Assembly: GCF_900209925.1 (NCBI RefSeq)
Contig: NZ_LT907978.1
Coordinates: 3,071,001 to 3,135,000, forward strand
DNA: 64,000 nucleotides
Direction of reading: 5' to 3'
DNA from: Anaerobutyricum hallii
GTDB lineage: Bacteria > Bacillota > Clostridia > Lachnospirales > Lachnospiraceae
Below the pieces are notes generated by a model that was not told the DNA's origin, searched no databases, and saw only the letters and a program-made list of their open reading frames with translations. Position numbers and translations under genes: made by a program. Shown in pieces: positions 7,129-14,577 of the stretch. Each line of letters begins with the position of its first letter. Within the stretch, counting starts at the first letter, position 1.

Positions 7129-7989
7129 TTAACCGCACTGCACAATTAAACCTAGCGTAGATAATTGCCTCATTTCCTCTTCTCCACTTCCCATCGTGTA
7201 GATTCTCGTGGTATCAACTCTTGAATGACCGAGAATATCAGCCAGATGCACAACATCTTTTTCTGCTTTATAATAGGTGTAAGCGAATAAATGTCTTAAA
7301 TTATGCGGAAATACTTTTTCTTTTTCTACCCCTGCCGCTTCACATAATTTTTTCATTTCATGAAAAATATTACTTCTATCTAATGGTTTTCCTCTCTTCG
7401 TGATAAAAATAGTTCCGGAAGTTATTTTTTCTTTTCTACAATACTCTTTTAATAAACAACAAAGCTTTGACGGTAATAATATCGTTCTTGTTTTATTTTT
7501 CATAAATATAACTGCTCTTTTTCTTTCAACTGCTCTTACTGTAATATATTTCAATTCACTGACTCGGATTCCACTTCCACATATCGTTTGAAGAATGCAG
7601 TATAATCGATATTTTCCTTTCCTTTGTGCTGCTTGAAGTAATTGATAATATTCTTGCTTTGTCAGTTCCCTTTCTCTATCCCGAAAAGTTCTCCGCTGTA
7701 TTTTTAAAGATTTTACAATACATTCATACCAATTATTTATTTTAAAAAAATGATTGAGTGATGCTAACATCGAATTTACACTGACCGGTGCGTACTTTTC
7801 TATCAAACTTCTCTTGTACGAAAGAACAATCTCCTTCGTGATATTTCCCTGACTTTCTGTTTCTTCAACATATTGAAAAAACTTTCTGACATCACGCATA
7901 TATTTTTCTATCGTCGCCTGGCTTTTTTCTTCTTCTACAAGAACTTCCTCATAATCCACAAGCATTTCCCGATTCAACATATATTTCAT
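7129..7989 (-). CDS. Tyrosine recombinase, probable switch invertase
   Basis: 286 aa from ATG 7989, preceded by GGGGGA at 8 nt (another ATG at 8007 lies before that SD). An N-terminal SAM-like core-binding domain (about residues 10-95) precedes the catalytic domain. Catalytic residues are visible in order: Arg in SGIRVSEL, Lys in the TKRGKP turn, HNLRH, LGHSRV and the nucleophile Tyr in TTRIYT. Length and layout fit small XerD/FimB-like invertases. Its stop is 20 bp from the right inverted repeat, so it most likely inverts the 6877-7108 element. Transcripts reading past its stop enter the element and meet its terminator. Its promoter region is occupied by repeat element A. Confidence 0.88.
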   Translation of the reverse strand: MKYMLNREMLVDYEEVLVEEEKSQATIEKYMRDVRKFFQYVEETESQGNITKEIVLSYKRSLIEKYAPVSVNSMLASLNHFFKINNWYECIVKSLKIQRRTFRDRERELTKQEYYQLLQAAQRKGKYRLYCILQTICGSGIRVSELKYITVRAVERKRAVIFMKNKTRTILLPSKLCCLLKEYCRKEKITSGTIFITKRGKPLDRSNIFHEMKKLCEAAGVEKEKVFPHNLRHLFAYTYYKAEKDVVHLADILGHSRVDTTRIYTMGSGEEEMRQLSTLGLIVQCG

Positions 7990-8024
7990 CACACTTTCCC
8001 CCTTCATTTATATTTTAGTCCCTT

Positions 8025-8103
8025 TGATACCAGATTGCTACGTGCTTTGCACTCTTGCAAACAAACTTGCACCGGCTTTCTGACATTTTAACCCCGGTAT
8101 CAT
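8025..8103 (-). repeat. Palindromic intergenic repeat, copy A
   Basis: About 79 bp bounded by TGATACC and GGTATCA. Read on the minus strand it contains GTCAGAAAGCCGGTGCAAG, matching copy B (8232-8306) in the opposite direction. It overlaps the probable promoter region of the recombinase gene. Confidence 0.65.
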
Positions 8104-8178
8104 CATATTATAAGCCAAATAAATTAAGTTATGCAAAACTCTCTTAGGGAATTCGAACGATATTTCTTATTGAAGTAC

Positions 8179-8227
8179 ATTCAAGTCGAGCCACCTGAAA
8201 GAGGTGGGAGTCTTCTCGACTGAGATA
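8179..8227 (+). repeat. Short form of structured repeat S
   Basis: A nested hairpin: GTCGAG..CTCGAC outside and CCACCT..AGGTGG inside. The ends ATTCAAGTCGAGCC and GTCTTCTCGACTGAGATA are the same as those of the long element at 45353-45536 read in reverse, as if the middle had been deleted. Confidence 0.65.
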
Positions 8228-8231
8228 AATA

Positions 8232-8306
8232 ATATCAGGGTCAAAAGATCAGAAAGCCGATACAAGCTTGCTTGCAAGACGACTTTTGACCTTTTGACCC
8301 TGATAT
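8232..8306 (+). repeat. Palindromic intergenic repeat, copy B
   Basis: About 75 bp with ends ATATCAGGGTCAAAAG and CTTTTGACCCTGATAT and core CAGAAAGCCGATACAAG. It is related to copy A and inverted relative to it. The rest of the 8104-8514 gap is AT-rich, with several ATAGTAA-like motifs on the minus strand and no gene. Confidence 0.65.
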
Positions 8307-8514
8307 CTAATAAATTTTAGAAAGGGTATTTCATTAAATTAGAGGTATTTTTTAAATGTGTAATTACTTATTGATATACGTTACTTTTTAATATAAATTA
8401 CTTTACTGCGTTATTATGAGTTTTTTATATGCGTTACTATGCGATTACTATAATTGCTTGTTACTATTTTTTACTATGAGTTACTACGAGTATTTCTTTG
8501 AATGATACGCTTTC

Positions 8515-8949
8515 TTATGCGTTCTGAGCCAGCTGTTCTCCCAGTTCTTCACACTGTTTGATCGCGTCATCATCTGGAGTTTCCTGGCAGATAAGGCCTT
8601 CACCATTTAATACGGTTGCACCTGCTGCTGTCATTCTTTCTTCCCAGTCTCTCATCCACTGACCGTCGCCCCAGCCATAGGAACCAAAAAGTGCGATGGT
8701 TTTTCCCTGTGCGAAGCCTTCTACTTCTTCCACAAACGGTTCCATCTCCATCTCTTCGAGTACTTCAGCACCCATTGCAGGACATCCAAGAGCAAATACC
8801 TTTGCTGCTTTTAAGTCTTCCATAGATGCGCCTGAGACTTCTACTACATCTGCTTCTTTACCAGCTTTTGTAATTCCGGCTCCGACAGCTTCTGCCATAG
8901 CTTGTGTGTTACCTGTCTGAGACCAGTACACTACACTTATCTTGCTCAT
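8515..8949 (-). CDS. Flavodoxin
   Basis: 144 aa from ATG 8949, 8 nt after AGGAGG (a GTG at 8988 lies upstream of that SD). The FMN phosphate-binding loop is YWSQTGNTQAMA near the N terminus; the isoalloxazine loops are seen around GCPAMGAE and GSYGWGDGQW. The size is that of a short-chain flavodoxin. It carries electrons at low potential and usually replaces ferredoxin when iron is scarce. It follows the DUF3793 gene after 75 nt, and that gene has a promoter with a DtxR-like operator, so iron control of both is plausible. Confidence 0.93.
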   Translation of the reverse strand: MSKISVVYWSQTGNTQAMAEAVGAGITKAGKEADVVEVSGASMEDLKAAKVFALGCPAMGAEVLEEMEMEPFVEEVEGFAQGKTIALFGSYGWGDGQWMRDWEERMTAAGATVLNGEGLICQETPDDDAIKQCEELGEQLAQNA

Positions 8950-9024
8950 TGCTGCTTCCTCCTGAAAATTATTACTGTGATTCACCACGATGTTTCCATC
9001 ATCGAAAGGGTCTTACAAGGAACT

Positions 9025-9642
9025 TTAAGCCGCGCCATCCAGCAGTAAATTACTGCTGCAGCTCTCGATTACATTTCTTATTCCGATACCTTTTGATACC
9101 AGTTCAATTAACGCTTCCTTCGCCCGGTCAAATTTGTAAAACAATTGCTTTGCTTCTGACAGGTCTCCATAAACTTTCCAGTAACCAGAATAGAGATAAT
9201 TTTTCCCCTCATTCACCACAAATCCTTTGACATCTTCTGCAGGATAACCTAACAGAACACCAATCTCATGGGGAAAAGCTTTCCCTTTCTGCACGTAAGC
9301 TTCATATCGCATCTGAATTGTTTGAAGAATATCTGATAAGATAATTCCGCTGTATCCCGCCTCATTAAGAAGAACTCTGTTCTCTGCCCGCATAAGCCAG
9401 GCAGTCAGCCTTTCTTCTCTGTACAGAAAAAATGTTGTCTTACATTCTGACTTTGCCAATCTTATATAAGAAATATCCGTTCCGTCAAGAATTGCTCCAA
9501 CATATTTCTCGTTCTTTGATGGTATAATCAAAAGATTCGCCACCTTAAGTCCAGTAATCAGCGGCGCACACTGCAGGGCCATCTGTGTTCTGATATTATC
9601 TTTATCCATTTTCTGTACAATCTCAAATACTTCCTGTCTCAT
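9025..9642 (-). CDS. DUF3793 family protein
   Basis: 205 aa, start 6 nt after AGGAGG. No signal peptide or membrane helix. The N-terminal pattern CAPLITGLKVANLL is the hallmark I associate with DUF3793, a Firmicute family commonly beside flavodoxin and Fe2+ transport genes. A second conserved-looking block is FPHEIGVLLGYPAEDVKGFV, and YSGYWKVYGD follows. Biochemical function is unknown. It is the first gene after a strong promoter whose start region carries the dyad GTTAG-TTATTA-CTAAC, pointing to metal control together with the flavodoxin downstream. Confidence 0.75.
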   Translation of the reverse strand: MRQEVFEIVQKMDKDNIRTQMALQCAPLITGLKVANLLIIPSKNEKYVGAILDGTDISYIRLAKSECKTTFFLYREERLTAWLMRAENRVLLNEAGYSGIILSDILQTIQMRYEAYVQKGKAFPHEIGVLLGYPAEDVKGFVVNEGKNYLYSGYWKVYGDLSEAKQLFYKFDRAKEALIELVSKGIGIRNVIESCSSNLLLDGAA

Positions 9643-9665
9643 GGTGCCTCCTTGTTTTTTGCTTT

Positions 9666-9718
9666 GTTAGTTATTACTAACTTGCATTTATAATACCTAA
9701 CTTTGACCCATAAGTCAA
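9666..9718 (-). promoter_or_regulatory. Promoter with DtxR-like operator for DUF3793-flavodoxin
   Basis: -35 TTGACT (9713-9718), 17-nt spacer, -10 TATTAT (9690-9695). A perfect dyad, GTTAGT-TATT-ACTAAC (9666-9681), lies over the expected start of transcription. Its core TTAG-N6-CTAA is the core of DtxR/IdeR-type boxes and recurs in the feoA promoter (13060-13073). Confidence 0.72.
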
Positions 9719-9769
9719 TAGCTTTATTGATATACTTTTCTCTATAACTATTTATTTCATGCATTAAAC

Positions 9770-10036
9770 TAACGAAAATAAAAAAATTAGACCATTGCAA
9801 CTGTAAAGATATCGCTGCAAGGGTCTAATTTTTTTATTTTCTGTTTATTGGCTTCATATGAATAATAAATGAGTAATATTAGGTAAGACAAGGGGCATAA
9901 GACAGAAAAAAAGAATCCCCTACAATAGCAAATGTAATGTGAGAGCAAGTAAAAATGCCGGGGAGGCATTTTCTACGCAGCGATATCTTTACAATTGCTA
10001 TTGTAGGGGATTCTTTTTTTCGTCTGTTTTCCCTAA
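9770..10036. repeat. Composite palindromic element, short form
   Basis: Two hairpin units lie side by side: a collapsed one (9778-9838) and a full one (9905-10021). The full unit has an outer stem of about 30 bp, and its core GAGAGCAAGTAAAAATGCC / GGCATTTTCTACGCAGCG is shared with units at 45065-45179 and 49290-49405. The ends (ACGAAAA..; ..CGTCTGTTTTCCC) match the larger elements. A/T runs on both sides mean it can also terminate transcription of the ATPase gene (minus). Confidence 0.75.
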
Positions 10037-10037
10037 A

Positions 10038-12131
10038 TTAAGGAAGCAAATTCTTCATGCTTTTTAAGCTAATTAACAGTGTTGATACGTTGTGGCACAG
10101 TGCGGATGTTGCTGGTGCTAATACTCCTGCGACTCCTAATACGATCAGGCTGGAGTTGATTGCTACGATAGAACGATAGTTTGTGTGAATTCGTTTTAAT
10201 AACGCATTACTGAGCTGTTTTAAGACGACAACTTCATATAAGCTTTCTGCGCTGATCGTGATGTCTGCGATTTCTTTTGCGATTTCAGCACCATCACTGA
10301 CAGCAATTCCTACGCTTGCGGCAGAAAGAGCCGGGGAATCGTTGATTCCATCTCCAATCATCATGACCTTTCTTCCTTTTTCTTTTTCTTTCGTAATAAA
10401 GTTTGCCTTATCTTCTGGAAGTACTTCTGAATAATATTCATCAACGCCAACACGTTTTGCGATGGCGGCAGCGGTTCTCTCGCTGTCTCCGGTCATCATA
10501 ACAACTTTTGTGATTCCTGCTTTTTTCAGCTTTTTAATGACATCTGCTGCTTCCTCACGTAGAGGGTCTTCGATGCAGATGACGGCAGCAAGTGTGCCTT
10601 CTAATGCAAGATATAAATGAGAGTATTCTTCTGGAAGTGCTTCAAATTTTGCTTCTTCTCCTTCTGGAATCTTGCAGTTTTCATCTTCAAATACAAAATG
10701 ATAGCTTCCGATTATGGCTGTTTTTCCTTCGATTGTTGTGGAAATTCCATGTGCTACAACATACTGCACTTTTGAGTGCATTTCTTCATGATCAAGTTCT
10801 TTCTTTAATGCCGCATCTACAACTGCTTTTGCCATGGAATGTGGAAAATGTTCTTCCATACATGCTGCCATACGAAGCATTTCATCTGCATTATTTTCTC
10901 CAAATGGGACAACTTCTGCCACTGTTGGCTCTGCTTTTGTTAACGTTCCCGTCTTATCGAACACGATCGTATCTGCCTCTGCAACGGCTTCCATATATTT
11001 ACCGCCTTTTACAGTTACGTTATGCTGGCTTGCTTCACGTATCGCGGACAATACAGAGATTGGCATGGCAAGTTTTAACGCACAGGAGAAATCAACCATA
11101 AGAACGGCGATTGCCTTTGTTGCATTTCTCGTAGCCAAATATACAAGTCCAGTTCCTGCTAAAGTATATGGTACGAGTTTATCTGCCAAATGTTCTGCCT
11201 TGCCCTCAAGACCTGATTTTAATTTCTGTGAATCTTCGATCATTGTAACTATCTTGTCGTAGCGTCCACTTCCACCGACTGCTTTTACTTCAACAGTGAT
11301 TTCTCCTTCTTCTACAACTGTTCCGGCATAAACAGATGCCTGATCTGCCTTTCTCACCGGCATGGATTCCCCGGTGAGAGAAGCTTGGTTAACCATTGCC
11401 TCCCCGGCACTTACAATGCCATCAAACGGAATAACATTTCCCATGTGTACGACAATGCTGTCACCCTGTTTAATCTGTGAATATGGCACGAGAACTTCTC
11501 CATCCTCTGTCTTTAGCCATACCTTTTCTACATTCAGTGACATAATTCTTGCGAGATCACCTACGGATTTCTTATGTGTCCAGTCTTCTAGCAGCTCTCC
11601 AATTCCAAGAAGGAACATGACGGAGCTTGCTGTATCATAATTGCCTCGAAGAATAGATACTCCGATTGCTGTCGCATCAAGTACCGGTACTTCTAACTTA
11701 CGCTGTGCAAGGGTCCGAATTCCTTTCCATATATATCCAATAGATTTTACCCCTGTATACACTGCACGAAACGGTGCCGGTAATAAAATCTTTCTTGCAT
11801 AATGTGCCATAATCTGTCCGATCATTTTTTCCTGAAATTCACGATTCAGATTTCTTCCGGAGTTTTCAATAATGCCATCCGGCACTTCAACCTTTTCATA
11901 AACAAATTTTTGTATTCCTTTAATAATATTTCTTCGTACAAGGCCATCCGCATCCGCTTTATAACAAACAACTGCATCTGCTGTTCTGTCATAAACTTTT
12001 ACAGATTCCACGCCTTCCATATTTTCCAGATAATATAACAGAATATCTGCCTGCTCACAGGTCATCTGTTTCTTCTGAACTACATGAAAACGTATTCTTC
12101 CTTTTATCTCATGTTTTATCTGAAACTTCAA
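10038..12131 (-). CDS. P1B-like heavy-metal P-type ATPase with FSC motif
   Basis: About 697 aa. The SD GAGGTG sits 6 nt before a TTG at 12131; a GTG at 12140 overlaps the SD. The N terminus (GRIRFHV..) resembles a metal-associated fold without a CxxC pair. The A-domain has LTGES; the phosphorylation motif is DKTGTLT; the hinge is MMTGD and GDGINDSPAL. In the membrane helix that normally carries CPC or SPC, the sequence is DFSCALKLAMP: the invariant Pro is Ser. The last helix has CHNVSTLLISLKSM. The transported metal is unknown; Fe2+ or Mn2+ would fit the neighbours. It follows the DUF6110 gene, with a terminator hairpin in between. Confidence 0.85.
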   Translation of the reverse strand: MKFQIKHEIKGRIRFHVVQKKQMTCEQADILLYYLENMEGVESVKVYDRTADAVVCYKADADGLVRRNIIKGIQKFVYEKVEVPDGIIENSGRNLNREFQEKMIGQIMAHYARKILLPAPFRAVYTGVKSIGYIWKGIRTLAQRKLEVPVLDATAIGVSILRGNYDTASSVMFLLGIGELLEDWTHKKSVGDLARIMSLNVEKVWLKTEDGEVLVPYSQIKQGDSIVVHMGNVIPFDGIVSAGEAMVNQASLTGESMPVRKADQASVYAGTVVEEGEITVEVKAVGGSGRYDKIVTMIEDSQKLKSGLEGKAEHLADKLVPYTLAGTGLVYLATRNATKAIAVLMVDFSCALKLAMPISVLSAIREASQHNVTVKGGKYMEAVAEADTIVFDKTGTLTKAEPTVAEVVPFGENNADEMLRMAACMEEHFPHSMAKAVVDAALKKELDHEEMHSKVQYVVAHGISTTIEGKTAIIGSYHFVFEDENCKIPEGEEAKFEALPEEYSHLYLALEGTLAAVICIEDPLREEAADVIKKLKKAGITKVVMMTGDSERTAAAIAKRVGVDEYYSEVLPEDKANFITKEKEKGRKVMMIGDGINDSPALSAASVGIAVSDGAEIAKEIADITISAESLYEVVVLKQLSNALLKRIHTNYRSIVAINSSLIVLGVAGVLAPATSALCHNVSTLLISLKSMKNLLP

Positions 12132-12181
12132 AATATTCACCTCTTCATTTATCTGTTTGTCTGTTTATCACATCAACTGTT

Positions 12182-12216
12182 AAAAAAAGAGACCGCCTCT
12201 ATTCTGCAGTCTCTTT
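12182..12216 (-). terminator. Terminator between DUF6110 gene and ATPase gene
   Basis: Stem AAAGAGAC (minus strand) pairs with GTCTCTTT and is followed by a T-run. It probably lowers ATPase expression relative to the small upstream gene. Confidence 0.75.
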
Positions 12217-12244
12217 ATCTAACTCTTCATCCAAATTGTTAAAA

Positions 12245-12592
12245 CTATTCTGCAGCTTCCTCTACTGCTTCTGCCCCAACTTCTTCTGTTGTTTCTTCTT
12301 CTGTTTCTTCTTCCGCTTCTGCTTCTTCTGCAAATTCTGCTGCAGCTTTTGCTTCTGCACGCTCTTCGTTAATCTGCTTTGCACCTTCGTAAATATCTTC
12401 TGCATTTTCCTGAACAGTTGTAACTGTATTCATAACCGTTTCTTTTGCTCTTAAAACAGCTGCTGTACAGTTAGTGTAAAGCTTCTTAGCATCATCACTT
12501 GCTAAAGCTTTAATACCTGCTGTTCCAAATAAAGTACCTGATGCAAATAAACCTACTTTTTTCCAGTTAATTTTAGTTAAACATTCAAACAT
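12245..12592 (-). CDS. DUF6110 family protein, ATPase partner
   Basis: 115 aa, SD AGGAGG. The N-terminal part has one hydrophobic helix (KVGLFASGTLFGTAGIKAL) and the block YTNCTAAVLRAKETVM, a pattern I recognise from DUF6110 proteins next to metal ATPases. The C-terminal 45 residues are almost only Glu and Ala, a strongly acidic tail that could bind metal ions. The gene starts the unit that continues, through a terminator, into the P-type ATPase. Function unproven; a membrane-attached metal-handling partner is an inference. Confidence 0.7.
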   Translation of the reverse strand: MFECLTKINWKKVGLFASGTLFGTAGIKALASDDAKKLYTNCTAAVLRAKETVMNTVTTVQENAEDIYEGAKQINEERAEAKAAAEFAEEAEAEEETEEETTEEVGAEAVEEAAE

Positions 12593-12647
12593 ATCTATGA
12601 CCTCCTGATAATATAATCTTATGTAGCGTTACTTTTCTTTTCACGCA

Positions 12648-12707
12648 ATAATAAGCCAACCGAGGAGAAATTACAAGTAAAATATTCACAAATGAGATTT
12701 TTTCTCA
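12648..12707 (-). promoter_or_regulatory. Promoter and dyad upstream of DUF6110-ATPase
   Basis: -35 TTGTAA (12671-12676), 17-nt spacer, -10 TATTAT (12648-12653). The 15-bp dyad TGAGAAAAAATCTCA (12693-12707, minus) lies 16 nt upstream of the -35. The identical 15 bp recurs upstream of feoA. Confidence 0.65.
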
Positions 12708-12784
12708 CTTACCCTCGCCTGGCATTATTTATTCTCAATAAGCACTGTATTATTATCTTATTCAGGTTTTAAATCAGATAGAAT

Positions 12785-12997
12785 CTAGACCATAATTTTA
12801 TTCGCCATATCTTTTCCAATGGCAACTCTAGAATCCTTCACATTCACGATCATATTGCCATTAATCTCAGAAACAACTGTAATTGTTCCACCAACAACAA
12901 ATCCTAATGTCTCTAAGAATTTCTTTGTCTCCTGTTTTCCACCAATCTTTTTAATTATCACCGGTTCTCCCTGACTTGCCATCGTTAATGGTAACAT
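12785..12997 (-). CDS. feoA: FeoA family protein
   Basis: 70 aa, SD AGAGG 5 nt before the start. It is a single SH3-like FeoA domain; LGFVVGGTITVVSEINGNMIVNVKDSRVAIGKDMANKIMV shows the standard FeoA strands. FeoA is a small cytosolic partner of the FeoB ferrous iron transporter, but no feoB is in this window. Its promoter carries both dyad types seen in this region. Whether it serves FeoB elsewhere or the adjacent P-type ATPase unit cannot be decided from the sequence. Confidence 0.88.
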   Translation of the reverse strand: MLPLTMASQGEPVIIKKIGGKQETKKFLETLGFVVGGTITVVSEINGNMIVNVKDSRVAIGKDMANKIMV

Positions 12998-13059
12998 AAT
13001 AACCTCTTTCTTTTGTACGTTTGTTAAACCTTACTTTTATTTTATACACTCTTATCTAG

Positions 13060-13114
13060 TTAGTATGCTCTAATATTCATTAGAAGTCAATAATTTATTT
13101 GAGATTTTTTCTCA
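13060..13114 (-). promoter_or_regulatory. feoA promoter with two dyads
   Basis: -35 TTGACT (13085-13090), 17-nt spacer, -10 CATACT (13062-13067). TTAG-TATGCT-CTAA (13060-13073) covers the -10. TGAGAAAAAATCTCA (13100-13114, minus) lies upstream of the -35. Two metal regulators, DtxR-like and Fur-like, could act here. Confidence 0.62.
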
Positions 13115-13132
13115 ATAATCAATTTTTCATAT

Positions 13133-13177
13133 AAAAATATGGCAGTGATTCTGCATTTTATACATGAATCACTGCTA
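13133..13177 (-). terminator. Terminator after the GHL10 gene
   Basis: GCAGTGATTC pairs with GAATCACTGC (13142-13151 with 13166-13175), followed on the minus strand by ATATTTTTAT. Confidence 0.75.
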
Positions 13178-13200
13178 TAGAGTTAGATTAATATTTCAAT

Positions 13201-14463
13201 TTAATATTTCAATACTTTCTTCAGTTGTTTTACTGCCTTGGCGCTTTTCTTACTTTTCAGATCCTGATAATCAAAGAAAGCAAATCCATCGCAGCCTTTC
13301 TTTCTCGCATACTGTACCTGTTTTTTAAGTATATTTGCATCGGATCGCCACTCTCTTCGTTCTGCAGAACCTGCTCCGATATTATGGCCTGCGCGGTATA
13401 CGGCAATTCCTATATATACCTTTACTTTTTTACTTTTTGCCGCATTCATCCATCGATTAGTTACTCTATCAAACTTCGCATACGGATGCTTGAATCCCCA
13501 GTAAATCTGTGGGCAGATATAATCTACATAATCAGAAGAATTGAGCCACTTGTTGATATCAACATAATATGAATATCTGCTTGTGAGATTATCAATATTT
13601 CCTGCCGGGCTGATTCCAAATGTCACACTTGGATCAATAGATTTTACTGCACTGTGAATCGACTTTACCAGCATATTTACCTGTTCTCTTCTAAAGCTTA
13701 CGATATTTTCCTTTTCTTTTGCCATTGTAGAAGCTCTGTATTCTTTTGCATCAAAAGCAGAGTTTACATTTGATGAGCTGAAAGCCGGATAAAAATAATC
13801 ATCCATATGTATTCCATCAACATCGTAATTCTCTACGATTTCTTTTACTCCGTTTACGATCAGGTTTCTTACCTGAGCTTTCGCCGGATTGTAATACAGG
13901 CTTCCTTTATAAGCTAAAACATTACGGCGTGTCTTTTTCTTATTATGCCACTTTCTTGCTGGATTCTTTGTAGAAAGCTTCTTATAATTCGTGGAACCGG
14001 ATGCTACACGATATGGATTGATCCATGCTTCAATTTTCATTCCGTTTGCATGTGCTACCTGTGTCATAATTTTTAATGGATCATATCCTGGATTCTTTCC
14101 CTGTTTACCGGAAATACACTTTGACCATGGAAAATATTTCGACTTATACATCGCATCCCCAAATGGGCGGACATGAACGATTATACAGTTCATTCCAAGG
14201 CTTTTTCCCTTTTTTACTGCCTGTGTAAAATACTTTTTAAATGTTGTGGCATTTCTCTTTTTATACTTTGCTCTGTAAGCAGTATAATCATAATAGGAAA
14301 ACCAAAATGCCTTGTACTCATCTGTATTGGCTGTTGTCTGTTCTGTCTGAGCGTCAGAAGCTTCTGCAGCATTTACCGCCACACTGCCAAATGTATTGCC
14401 CAGCAGAAGGCAGGTCAGCAACACCGTCAGAAAAAGTTTACTTTTTCTTCTTAACATTAACAT
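13201..14463 (-). CDS. Secreted GHL10 family glycoside hydrolase-like protein
   Basis: 420 aa. Signal peptide about residues 1-33 (AVNAAEA). Short linker, then the GHL10 (PF02638, YngK/DigH) barrel from EYKAFWFSYYDY. Markers are IIVHVRPFGDAMY, GMKIEAWINPYRV, YDVDGIHMDDYFYP with the acidic pair expected at the active site, GISPAGN and DYICPQIYWGF. In E. coli the homologue DigH cleaves glycan strands of denuded peptidoglycan, so cell-wall turnover is likely. The C terminus is basic. Stands alone, with its own terminator. Confidence 0.85.
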   Translation of the reverse strand: MLMLRRKSKLFLTVLLTCLLLGNTFGSVAVNAAEASDAQTEQTTANTDEYKAFWFSYYDYTAYRAKYKKRNATTFKKYFTQAVKKGKSLGMNCIIVHVRPFGDAMYKSKYFPWSKCISGKQGKNPGYDPLKIMTQVAHANGMKIEAWINPYRVASGSTNYKKLSTKNPARKWHNKKKTRRNVLAYKGSLYYNPAKAQVRNLIVNGVKEIVENYDVDGIHMDDYFYPAFSSSNVNSAFDAKEYRASTMAKEKENIVSFRREQVNMLVKSIHSAVKSIDPSVTFGISPAGNIDNLTSRYSYYVDINKWLNSSDYVDYICPQIYWGFKHPYAKFDRVTNRWMNAAKSKKVKVYIGIAVYRAGHNIGAGSAERREWRSDANILKKQVQYARKKGCDGFAFFDYQDLKSKKSAKAVKQLKKVLKY

Positions 14464-14577
14464 ATGTATTCTTCATTCCTTTCCTCTGTAATGTATCAGA
14501 TGTGAGATGACTCAGAACTACTTATAACATAGATTTTTGTCAGAATAAAGACCTTTTACAAAACACATTGATAAAAT

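Noticed and set aside
9787-9969. A 60-aa minus-strand frame between DUF3793 and the ATPase
   Set aside because: It lies wholly within the palindromic element.
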